Translations under genes and position numbers: made by a program
In this document: piece by piece, positions 45,425 through 52,939 of the stretch
Position numbering within the stretch: position 1 is the first letter of the stretch
Layout of the letters: every line of letters begins with the position of its first letter
Notes under the pieces: generated by a model
What the model was told of the DNA's origin: nothing
The model's input: only the letters and a program-made list of their open reading frames with translations
The model's database searches: none
From: Amorphoplanes digitatis
Lineage (GTDB): Bacteria; Actinomycetota; Actinomycetes; Mycobacteriales; Micromonosporaceae
Assembly: GCF_014205335.1 (NCBI RefSeq)
Contig: NZ_JACHNH010000001.1
Location: 3,652,501-3,716,500, forward strand
DNA: 64,000 nt
Direction: 5' to 3'

Positions 45425-46672
45425 ATGGGTAACGGCCTGACCGCCTGGCGCGGGAGACACCGGCGGTGGGCATGGCTTGCGGCCGCGGTCGTCGCGGTCC
45501 TGCTGCTCGCCGCGGGCACCGTGCGCGCGCTGACCGCCGGCGCCGCCGACGAGCCGGCCGCGGCCGCCACCGTCGCGGTGGACCGCGGCGCGGTGACCAC
45601 CGAGGTGGCGACCACCGGCACGGTGGAGCCGGCGCAGACGCGCGGCCTCTCGTTCGCGGTGGCGGGCACCGTGGAGAGCGTCAAGGTCCGCGCGGGCACG
45701 ATGGTGACCCCCGGCCAGGTGCTCGCGGGCATCGACGACACCGACGCCGCCAAGACCGTCGACTCCGCCCGCGACGCCCTCGACGAGGCGCAGGACGCGC
45801 TCGCGAAGGCGGAGGACGCCGACGCGTCCCCGGCCTCGTCCGCCGACTGCGGTGTGGCGGCCGCCGCGTACGCCACGCCGCCCTCCGCCTCCGCGTCCCC
45901 CTCGGCGAGCCCCAGCAGCCCGGCGCCGACCGCGACCGCCGCGCCCACCCGGACGACGGCGCCCGCCCGCGGCGGCGCGCCGACGACCTCGCCCACCCGG
46001 GGCGGCACCCCCGCCGCGACCTGCGGCGACGGCGGTGGCGCCGGACCGGGCGGCGGCGGGCAGGGCTCCGGCGACGCGGTGCTCAACGCCCGGCAGCGGG
46101 TCAACCAGGCCGAGGTGGCCGTGCAGAAGGCCGAGGAGCAGCTCGAGGGCGCCACCATCACCGCGCCGATCGCGGGCCGGATCCTGTCGGTCGCCGCCAA
46201 GGTCGGCAGCCAGGTGGGCGCCGGCAGCACCGTGGTCACCCTGGCCGACGTCTTCGACATGCAGATCAGCGCCGACTTCCCGGAGGCCGACGCGGACCGG
46301 CTCGCCGTGCGGCAGCAGGCCGTCGTCACGCTGGCCGACCGGGCCGGTGAGACCTTCGGCGCCACCGTCGTGCAGGTCGACCCGGTCGGCACCGACGACG
46401 GCACCATGGTCCGCTTCGGCGCGCTGCTGTCGTTCGACGACGCGCCGCGGGAACTGCTGGTCGGGCAGAGCGCGGCGGTCCGGGTGACCACCGGCTCGGC
46501 CACCGACGTGCTGCGGGTGCCCAGCACGGCGGTGCACGACGTGGCGGGCGACACCGGGACCGTGCTGCGCGGCGGCGCGCCGGTGACCGTCGGCGTCGGG
46601 CTGCGCGGCGACCAGTACACGGAGATCACTTCCGGACTGACCGAGGGCGAGGCCGTGGCCCGGTCGTGGTGA
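45425..46672 (+). CDS. HlyD/MacA-like membrane-fusion (efflux adaptor) protein
   Basis: This 415-residue adaptor has one N-terminal membrane anchor (about 14-36, WAWLAAAVVAVLLLAAGTV). A biotinyl-lipoyl-like beta domain is split in two (VAGTVESVKVRAGTMVTPGQVL and GATITAPIAGRILSVAAKVGSQVGAGSTVVTL), joined by a coiled segment and a Pro/Thr/Ser-rich insert (about 155-210). A beta-barrel/membrane-proximal domain ends ITSGLTEGEAVARSW. It is related to the later adaptor (49093) but not linked to an ABC gene directly. It sits just upstream of the response-regulator gene. Confidence 0.85.
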   Translation: MGNGLTAWRGRHRRWAWLAAAVVAVLLLAAGTVRALTAGAADEPAAAATVAVDRGAVTTEVATTGTVEPAQTRGLSFAVAGTVESVKVRAGTMVTPGQVLAGIDDTDAAKTVDSARDALDEAQDALAKAEDADASPASSADCGVAAAAYATPPSASASPSASPSSPAPTATAAPTRTTAPARGGAPTTSPTRGGTPAATCGDGGGAGPGGGGQGSGDAVLNARQRVNQAEVAVQKAEEQLEGATITAPIAGRILSVAAKVGSQVGAGSTVVTLADVFDMQISADFPEADADRLAVRQQAVVTLADRAGETFGATVVQVDPVGTDDGTMVRFGALLSFDDAPRELLVGQSAAVRVTTGSATDVLRVPSTAVHDVAGDTGTVLRGGAPVTVGVGLRGDQYTEITSGLTEGEAVARSW

Positions 46673-46736
46673 CCGGCTCAGCCCGCTCCAACGGTATTCA
46701 AACGAAATTCATAGGAAGCGCTGATATTTCTTCCGG

Positions 46737-47495
46737 GTGCATTCCGATACGCGTGGCTCCGTCGCCCTGTCCGATCCGCCCTCGCCGGCCCGCCCGACCC
46801 GGGTCCTGGTGGTCGACGACGAGCCGAACATCTCCGCGCTGCTCTCCGCGACGCTGCGACTCGTCGCGTTCGACGTCCGGGTCGCCGAGTCCGGGCACGG
46901 CGCGCTGATCGCGGTCGAGGACTTCGAGCCCGACCTGGTCGTCCTCGACGTGATGCTGCCCGACCTGGACGGCTTCGATGTCGCCCGGCGGCTGCGCGCC
47001 TCGGGGCGGGGCACACCCGTGCTGTTCCTGACCGCGCGGGACGCCGTCGAGGACCGGGTCGCCGGGCTCACCGCCGGCGCCGACGACTACGTCGCGAAGC
47101 CGTTCAGCCTCGAGGAGGTGGTGCTGCGGATCCGGGCGATCCTGCGGCGCAGCCAGCCGGAGCTGGACCTGCCGGGCGCCGCCGGGGTGCTGCGCTACGC
47201 GGACCTGGAGCTCGACGAGGACGCGCACGAGGTGCGCCGCGCCGGCCGCCTGATCGACCTCTCGCCGACCGAGTTCAACCTGCTCAAGTACCTGATGATC
47301 AACGCGGGCCGGGTGGTCAGCAAGGCGCAGATCCTGGACCGGGTGTGGAAGTACGACTTCGGCGGCGACGGCCGCATCGTCGAGTCGTACGTCTACTACC
47401 TGCGCCGCAAGATCGACAAGACGGATCCGCCGCTGATACACACCGTGCGCGGCGTCGGCTACGCCCTGCGCCTGCCGCGCGGCGGCGAGGAGTGA
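46737..47495 (+). CDS. OmpR-family response regulator
   Basis: This 252-residue regulator has a receiver domain with acidic pocket VDDEP (about 26-30), phospho-acceptor D71 in LVVLDVMLPDLDG, and the switch lysine in YVAKPF. A winged-helix output domain follows (DLSPTEFNLLKYLMINAGRVVSKAQILDRVWKYDF, RRKIDKTDPPLIHTVRGVGYALR). It is the cognate partner of the sensor kinase whose gene overlaps by four bases (GTGA). It starts with GTG 46737. The 64-base upstream gap is AT-rich (TTCAAACGAAATTCAT) and probably carries its promoter. Confidence 0.94.
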   Translation: MHSDTRGSVALSDPPSPARPTRVLVVDDEPNISALLSATLRLVAFDVRVAESGHGALIAVEDFEPDLVVLDVMLPDLDGFDVARRLRASGRGTPVLFLTARDAVEDRVAGLTAGADDYVAKPFSLEEVVLRIRAILRRSQPELDLPGAAGVLRYADLELDEDAHEVRRAGRLIDLSPTEFNLLKYLMINAGRVVSKAQILDRVWKYDFGGDGRIVESYVYYLRRKIDKTDPPLIHTVRGVGYALRLPRGGEE

Positions 47496-49036
47496 GATCG
47501 CGGCTCCGCTGGCGTCCGCGGCGGTGGGGCCACTGGACGCTGCGCTCGCGGCTGGTCCTCGTCGTCGGTGCGCTCGCCGCGATCGCGCTGATCGCCGCGA
47601 ACGTCGCGGGCCTGCTGCTGATCCGCAGCTACCTGGGTGACCGCATCGACGAGCAGCTCACGGCCATGTCGCGCCCGTTCGCCAACGCCGCGCAGCGCAC
47701 CGAGCAGGCGCCGCCCGGCGGCTTCCCGCCCCGGAACCGGCAGTTCCGGGTCGGCGCCGACCAGGTCGCCTACGTGTACACCGCGGACGGCACGCTGGAA
47801 CCGACCCGCAGCTCGGCGGCCGACGCGACCCGGCCCCCGGTGGCGCCGCTGGCCGAGGTGCTGAAGCACGCCGAGCGGGGGCGCCCGTACACGGTCGCGG
47901 CGGCCGACGGCAGCGCCGACTGGCGGCTGCTCGCGGTGGCCGTGCCGGACACCGGCACCGGCACCGGCGGGGCGGTGGTCATCGGCACCTCGCTCGACGA
48001 GGTGGACAAGACCGGCGACCGGCTGCTGCTCATCGACGTCGGCGTGACCGTGCTGATGCTCGCGCTGCTCGGCGCCGGCTCGGCGTTCGTGGTGCGGCTG
48101 GGTCTGCGCCCGCTGACCGAGATGGAGCGGCTCGCCGCGGCGATCTCGGCGGGCAGCCTCTCCGGCCGGGTCGCCGACACCGACCCGCACACCGAGCCCG
48201 GCCGCCTCGGCGGCGCGCTCAACCTGATGCTGGACCGGATCGAGGCCGAGGTCTCCGCCCGGACCGCCTCCGAGCGGCGGCTGCGGCAGTTCGTCGCGGA
48301 CGCCTCGCACGAGCTGCGCACCCCGCTCACCTCCATCCGCGGCTTCGCCGAGCTGTACCGCCGCGGCGGCGCACCGCCCGGGCCGCAGCTCGACGAGACG
48401 ATGAGCCGGATCGAGGGCGAGGCCGGCCGGATGGGCGTGCTCGTCGAGGACCTGCTGCTGCTCGCCCGGCTCGACCTGAAACGGCCGCCCGCGCTGCGGC
48501 CCGTCGACCTGCTCGAGATAGCCGCCGACACCATCCGGGACGCGCACGCCCGGGTGCCGGACCGGCCCGTACGCCTGGCCGCGCTCGACGACCACACCGA
48601 CACCTTCGTGCCGCCGACCGTGCTCGGCGACGAGCACGGGCTGCGCCAGGTCGCCACCAACCTGGTCTCGAACGCGCTCCAGCACACCACCGGCGGCGCC
48701 CGGGTCACCGTACGGGTGGGCCGGGTGGCCGGGCACCTGCCGCGGGCCGGCGCGGTGCGCTCCGGGACGGTGACCACGGGGGTGCCGCTGGCCGTCCTCG
48801 AGGTCAGCGACGACGGACCGGGCGTGCCCGCGGTGCACGCGCCACGGGTCTTCGAACGGCTGTACCGGGCCGACTCCAGCCGGACCCGCGGGCGCGGCGG
48901 CGGCTCCGGCCTCGGGCTGTCCATCGTCGCGGCGATCGTGCACGGCCACGGCGGCTGGGTCGAGCTGGACCCCTGCGACGGCCGCGGCGCCACCTTCCGG
49001 GTGCTGCTGCCCGACGCCTGCGACGACGCCCGCTGA
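47492..49036 (+). CDS. Two-component sensor histidine kinase
   Basis: This 514-residue kinase has a first transmembrane helix (about 22-46), an extracytoplasmic sensor region of ~140 residues and a second helix (about 188-210). A HAMP segment, a HisKA domain with phospho-acceptor H273 (FVADASHELRTPLTSIRGFAE) and an HATPase_c domain follow (NLVSNALQHT, VSDDGPGV, GGGSGLGLSIVAAIV). GTG 47492 overlaps the regulator stop codon. With adaptors and a MacB-type exporter encoded on both sides, it is likely to sense an envelope stress or exported compound and control these genes. Confidence 0.94.
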   Translation: MRSRLRWRPRRWGHWTLRSRLVLVVGALAAIALIAANVAGLLLIRSYLGDRIDEQLTAMSRPFANAAQRTEQAPPGGFPPRNRQFRVGADQVAYVYTADGTLEPTRSSAADATRPPVAPLAEVLKHAERGRPYTVAAADGSADWRLLAVAVPDTGTGTGGAVVIGTSLDEVDKTGDRLLLIDVGVTVLMLALLGAGSAFVVRLGLRPLTEMERLAAAISAGSLSGRVADTDPHTEPGRLGGALNLMLDRIEAEVSARTASERRLRQFVADASHELRTPLTSIRGFAELYRRGGAPPGPQLDETMSRIEGEAGRMGVLVEDLLLLARLDLKRPPALRPVDLLEIAADTIRDAHARVPDRPVRLAALDDHTDTFVPPTVLGDEHGLRQVATNLVSNALQHTTGGARVTVRVGRVAGHLPRAGAVRSGTVTTGVPLAVLEVSDDGPGVPAVHAPRVFERLYRADSSRTRGRGGGSGLGLSIVAAIVHGHGGWVELDPCDGRGATFRVLLPDACDDAR

Positions 49037-49038
49037 GG

Positions 49039-49081
49039 TTCCGAGGTGGCTCCCAGCAAGACCCGAAGGTTCTCCGAGGGG
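49039..49081 (+). promoter_or_regulatory. CCGAGG boxes upstream of the MacA-like gene
   Basis: TTCCGAGGTGG (49039-49049) and TCTCCGAGGGG (49071-49081) are 33 bases apart, about three helical turns, in the gap between the kinase and MacA-like genes. They resemble the boxes at 45361-45384. Binding by the response regulator encoded at 46737 is inferred. CCGAGG is common in GC-rich DNA, so similarity alone is weak. Confidence 0.4.
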
Positions 49082-49092
49082 ATGTCGCCACA

Positions 49093-50313
49093 GTGTCGGT
49101 CATGCCTGTGCCCCACCTGGGTTCCCTGCGCCGCCCGTCGGCGGCGGTCAACGCCGCGCTCGGACTGCTGCTCGTCGCCGGCGCCTACTGGGCGTACGAG
49201 ATCGTGTCCGGTCCGGACGCCGGCGCCGCGGCCTCGGCCGCGACGCGCACGGTCGAGGCCCGGCAGGGCACCGTCACCGCGTCGGTCACCGCCGACGGCT
49301 CGGTGGCCAGCGCCGCGACGGCCGCCGCGAGCTTCGTCACCGGCGGGACCGTCACCTCGATCCCGGTCCGGGTCGGCGACAAGGTCAAGAAGGGCCAGGT
49401 GCTGGCCAAGGTCGACCCGGCGGACGCGAAGCGGACGCTCGCGGCCGCCGAGGCCGACCTGGACGCGGCCCGGGACGCGGTCACCCGCGCCGAGGACGCC
49501 GGCACCGACACCTCGTCCGCCGAGAACGAGGTCACCCAGGCCGGGCTCGCCGTCGACGAGGCGGAGGCTGCGGTCGCCGGCACTGTCCTCAAGGCGCCGA
49601 TGGCCGGAACGGTCGTGGCCGTCAACGGCACCCTCGGCAGCTCCTCGTCCGGCAGCTCCTCGTCCGGCTCCTCGTCCGGCTCCGGGCCGTCCACGGGAGA
49701 CGCGTCGTCCTCGTCGTCCTCCGCGTCCGGCGGCTTCGTCGACCTCGCCGACCTGAGCCGGCTCCAGGTCACCGCCGCGTTCGCCGAGGCCGACGCGACC
49801 CGGCTCAAGGAGGGCCAGGCCGCCACCGTCACCTGGAACGCGCTCAGCGGCACCGCACAGACCGGCAAGGTCGTCGCCGTCGACCCGCAGGCCACCACCG
49901 CGAACAACGTGGTGACCTACGGCGTGACGCTGAGCCTGGACAAGGTGCCCACCGGCGCCAAGCCGGGCCAGACGGTCTCGGTCGCCGTCGTCACCGGCGA
50001 GGTCGCCGACGCCGTCTACGTCAACGCGGCCGCGGTGACCACCGTCGGCAACCGGCACACCGTCACCGTGCTGGCCGGCGGCGTCCAGGAGGTACGCGCC
50101 GTCGAGATCGGGCTGGAGGGCGACCAGGCCACCCAGATCACCTCCGGGCTGACCGCCGGGGAGCAGGTGGTGGTCACCACGGCGAGCAGCACCAGCGGCA
50201 GCGGCACCGGCGGCTTCCCCGGCGGCGGCCTGCCGGGCGGCGGCCTGACCGGTGGCGGCCCGCCCGGCGGCGGCTTCAACGGCAGCGGTGGCACGGGCCG
50301 GGGCACGCGGTGA
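49093..50313 (+). CDS. MacA-like periplasmic adaptor of the MacB-type exporter
   Basis: This 406-residue adaptor has one membrane anchor near the N-terminus (AALGLLLVAGAYWAYEI). Lipoyl-like halves (GTVTSIPVRVGDKVKKGQVLAKVDP and AVAGTVLKAPMAGTVVAVNGTLG) flank a short coiled hairpin; a Ser-rich linker (about 178-212) and a beta-barrel domain follow. The C-terminus is Gly-rich (FPGGGLPGGGLTGGGPP), unusual for the family. Its stop overlaps the start of the ATPase gene (GTGA), so adaptor and ABC exporter are co-translated. GTG 49093 or ATG 49102 could start translation. Confidence 0.87.
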   Translation: MSVMPVPHLGSLRRPSAAVNAALGLLLVAGAYWAYEIVSGPDAGAAASAATRTVEARQGTVTASVTADGSVASAATAAASFVTGGTVTSIPVRVGDKVKKGQVLAKVDPADAKRTLAAAEADLDAARDAVTRAEDAGTDTSSAENEVTQAGLAVDEAEAAVAGTVLKAPMAGTVVAVNGTLGSSSSGSSSSGSSSGSGPSTGDASSSSSSASGGFVDLADLSRLQVTAAFAEADATRLKEGQAATVTWNALSGTAQTGKVVAVDPQATTANNVVTYGVTLSLDKVPTGAKPGQTVSVAVVTGEVADAVYVNAAAVTTVGNRHTVTVLAGGVQEVRAVEIGLEGDQATQITSGLTAGEQVVVTTASSTSGSGTGGFPGGGLPGGGLTGGGPPGGGFNGSGGTGRGTR

Positions 50314-51050
50314 GCCGGCCGGTCCTGGACGTCCGCGACCTCACCAAGGTATACGGCACGGGCGAGGCGACGGTGCACGCGCTGCGCGGCGTCTCGCTGA
50401 CCGTTGCCCGCGGCGACTATGTGGCGATCATGGGCTCCTCGGGCTCCGGCAAGTCGACGCTGATGAACATCCTGGGCGCGCTCGACGCGCCCAGCGCGGG
50501 GACGTACCTGCTGGACGGCGTCGACGTGAGCCGGCTGGCGGACCGGCAGCTCGCGCTGGCCCGCAACCGCCTCATCGGCTTCATCTTCCAGGCGTTCAAC
50601 CTCATCCCGCGTACCAGCGCGCTGGCCAACGTCGAGCTGCCGCTCGCGTACGCCGGTGTCAAGCCGCGGCAGCGCCGGGAGCGGGCGATGGCCGCGCTGG
50701 AGATCGTCGGGCTGGCCGACCGGGCCCGGCACGAGCCCAACCAGCTCTCCGGCGGCCAGCAGCAGCGCGTCGCCGTGGCCCGGGCGCTGGTCACCGACCC
50801 GGCGCTGGTGCTCGCCGACGAGCCGACCGGCAACCTGGACACCCGCTCGACCGCCGACGTGCTGGAGGTCTTCGACCAGCTCAGCGCCGCCGGCCGCACG
50901 ATCGTGCTGATCACCCACGAGCCCGAGGTCGGCGACCGCACCAAGCGGCTGGTCCGGCTGGTCGACGGCCGGATCGTCACCGACGTACGCCAGTCACCGC
51001 TCGATCGCGTCCCGGTCGGCGCGCGTTCCGGGAGGTACAGCACCACATGA
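50310..51050 (+). CDS. MacB-type ABC exporter ATP-binding protein
   Basis: This 246-residue ATPase has Walker A GSSGSGKSTLMN, Q-loop FIFQAFNLIPRTSALANVELPL, signature LSGGQQQRVAVARAL, Walker B LVLADEPTGNLDT and H-loop VLITHEPEV. This combination is typical of LolD/MacB/FtsE-type ATPases. It lacks the permease part, which is encoded separately by the next, overlapping gene (ATGA, 51047-51050). Confidence 0.93.
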   Translation: MSRPVLDVRDLTKVYGTGEATVHALRGVSLTVARGDYVAIMGSSGSGKSTLMNILGALDAPSAGTYLLDGVDVSRLADRQLALARNRLIGFIFQAFNLIPRTSALANVELPLAYAGVKPRQRRERAMAALEIVGLADRARHEPNQLSGGQQQRVAVARALVTDPALVLADEPTGNLDTRSTADVLEVFDQLSAAGRTIVLITHEPEVGDRTKRLVRLVDGRIVTDVRQSPLDRVPVGARSGRYSTT

Positions 51051-52246
51051 GTCTCTTCGAGGTTGTCCGGTTCGCGCTGCGCGGGCTGTCGGCCAACAAG
51101 CTGCGGTCCGCGCTGACCATGCTGGGCATCCTGATCGGCGTCGCGGCGGTGATCCTGCTGGTCGCGGTCGGCAACGGCTCGGCGCAGGCGATCAGCGAGC
51201 GGATCCAGGCGCTGGGCACCAACACGATCACCGTGATGAGCACCAGCCGCGGCGGATCGAGCAGCACCGCGCTGACACCCGGCATCGCGGACGCGCTGGC
51301 GGATCCGGAGCTCGCGCCCGACGTCGCCTCGGTCTCGCCGGTGGTCAGCGCCTCGGCGACGGTGACCTACGAGGGCACCGATCACGAGGTCGGTCAGTTC
51401 GTGGGCACGACGCCGGGCTGGTTCGCCGCCTCGAACACGCCGGTCGGCACCGGCGCCGGCTTCACCGCCGACGACCAGGCGCAGGGCCGGCGGGTGGTGG
51501 TGATCGGACGGACCGTCGCCGAGGAGCTGTTCCCCGGCGTCGACCCGATCGACCAGCAGGTCACCGTCGGCGGCGCGCTGTTCACGGTCGTCGGGGTGCT
51601 GGCGCCGAAGAGCTCCACCGGGTTCCAGGACGGCAACGACACCGCGGTCGCCCCGCTCTCCGCGGTGCGCCAGGTGCTCACCGGGTACGGCGCGCTGACC
51701 TCGATCCTGGTCGAGGCGAAGAGCCCGGACCGGGTCGACGCGGTCCAGTCGCAGGTGGCGACCATCCTCAACCAGCGGCTGGACGTGCAGGCGGGCGCGT
51801 CGAGCACGCCGTACCGGATCCAGAACGCGTCGCAGCTGCTCGCGACGCAGACCGAGACGGCGGACACGTTCACCACGCTGCTCGGCGCGGTCGCCGCGAT
51901 CAGCCTGCTCGTCGGCGGGATCGGCATCACCAACATCATGCTGGTCACGGTCACCGAGCGGACCCGCGAGATCGGCATCCGGAAGGCGCTTGGCGCGCCC
52001 CGCCGGGTGATCCTGACCCAGTTCCTGATCGAGGCGACGGTGCTGAGCGTGCTCGGCGGCGCCCTGGGCGTCGCGGCGGCGCTGATCGGCAGCAGCTTCG
52101 AGATCGTCGGGGTGCGACCGGTGATCGTGCCCAGCTCCATCGGGCTCGCCCTGGGCGTGTCCATCGCGATCGGACTGTTCTTCGGCGGCCTGCCCGCCGG
52201 CCGGGCGGCCCGGCTGCGACCCATCGACGCGCTGCGCTACGAGTGA
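51047..52246 (+). CDS. MacB-like ABC permease
   Basis: This 399-residue permease has one N-terminal helix (LRSALTMLGILIGVAAVILLVAVG), a large extracytoplasmic MacB_PCD domain (about 45-270) and three C-terminal helices (FTTLLGAVAAISLLVGGIGITNIM, ATVLSVLGGALGVAAALIG and SIGLALGVSIAIGLFFGGLPAGRAA). TERTREIGIRKALGAPRRVILTQFLIEA is the conserved FtsX-domain coupling segment. With the ATPase and adaptor it forms a MacAB-like mechanotransmission exporter for peptides, lipids or antibiotics. GGGAGG precedes ATG 51047. Confidence 0.93.
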   Translation: MSLFEVVRFALRGLSANKLRSALTMLGILIGVAAVILLVAVGNGSAQAISERIQALGTNTITVMSTSRGGSSSTALTPGIADALADPELAPDVASVSPVVSASATVTYEGTDHEVGQFVGTTPGWFAASNTPVGTGAGFTADDQAQGRRVVVIGRTVAEELFPGVDPIDQQVTVGGALFTVVGVLAPKSSTGFQDGNDTAVAPLSAVRQVLTGYGALTSILVEAKSPDRVDAVQSQVATILNQRLDVQAGASSTPYRIQNASQLLATQTETADTFTTLLGAVAAISLLVGGIGITNIMLVTVTERTREIGIRKALGAPRRVILTQFLIEATVLSVLGGALGVAAALIGSSFEIVGVRPVIVPSSIGLALGVSIAIGLFFGGLPAGRAARLRPIDALRYE

Positions 52247-52815
52247 GGACTTCGATGACACATATGGACGACACCGCGGTGCTGGCGCCGGTCGGCGCCG
52301 AGCCGTCCGCAGTGGACCGCGACGACGACCTGGCCGCCGAGCTGGCCCGGGCCGCGCCGCGCCGCTGGTGGAACCGCGGCACCCTGGTGCTCGGCGCGAC
52401 CGCCCTGCTGCTCGCCGGCTTCCTCGGCGGCCTACAGGTGCAGCGCCATTACGGCACCAGCGCCACGGCGGCGACCGGCCGCCCGAACGGCGGGACCGGC
52501 ACGGGCGGTGCGCGGGCCGGCGGCTACGGCTTCCCCGGTGGCACCGGGGGCCTGCCGGGCGGTGCCGCGCCGACCGCCGCCGCGGCCGCGGGCCCGACCA
52601 CCGGCAAGGTGAAGCTCGTCGACGGCACCACGATCTATGTGGAGACCGCCGACGGCACGGTGGTGACGGTCCGGACCGGCGGCGACACCGCGGTGCGGAC
52701 CGCGAAGCCCGGCAAGATCAAGGATGTGAAGGCGGGCGACACGGTAAGCGTCCAGGGCGCGACCGCCGCGGACGGCACCGTCACGGCCACCGCGGTCACC
52801 AAAAACGCCGGCTGA
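52243..52815 (+). CDS. Membrane-anchored DUF5666-like accessory protein
   Basis: This 190-residue protein has one transmembrane helix (about 44-64, GTLVLGATALLLAGFLGGLQV), a Gly-rich stretch and a C-terminal small beta domain. The domain (GKVKLVDGTTIYVETADGTVVTVRTGGDTAV, then GKIKDVKAGDTVSVQGATAADGTVTATAVT) resembles the OB-like DUF5666 fold. GTG 52243 overlaps the stop of the permease (GTGA); ATG 52255 and 52264 are alternatives. It is the last gene of the exporter operon. It probably faces the outside of the membrane and assists the adaptor; this is inference. Confidence 0.7.
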   Translation: MRTSMTHMDDTAVLAPVGAEPSAVDRDDDLAAELARAAPRRWWNRGTLVLGATALLLAGFLGGLQVQRHYGTSATAATGRPNGGTGTGGARAGGYGFPGGTGGLPGGAAPTAAAAAGPTTGKVKLVDGTTIYVETADGTVVTVRTGGDTAVRTAKPGKIKDVKAGDTVSVQGATAADGTVTATAVTKNAG

Positions 52816-52861
52816 CCGCAATGGATGTGACGAAGAGCAAGAATTGACACATGCGCAGGCA

Positions 52862-52891
52862 TTGATGGGTGGGTGCCGCGCTTCCTAGGCT
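52862..52891 (+). promoter_or_regulatory. Candidate promoter of the LuxR-type gene
   Basis: TTGATG (52862-52867) and TAGGCT (52886-52891) are separated by 18 bases and fit actinobacterial sigma-70 -35/-10 elements. An upstream TTGACA (52844-52849) lacks a -10 at the right distance. Confidence 0.4.
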
Positions 52892-52939
52892 GAGGTCGCT
52901 CGTTACGGCCTACCTGGGGAGACGGCCCTGGATACCCGC

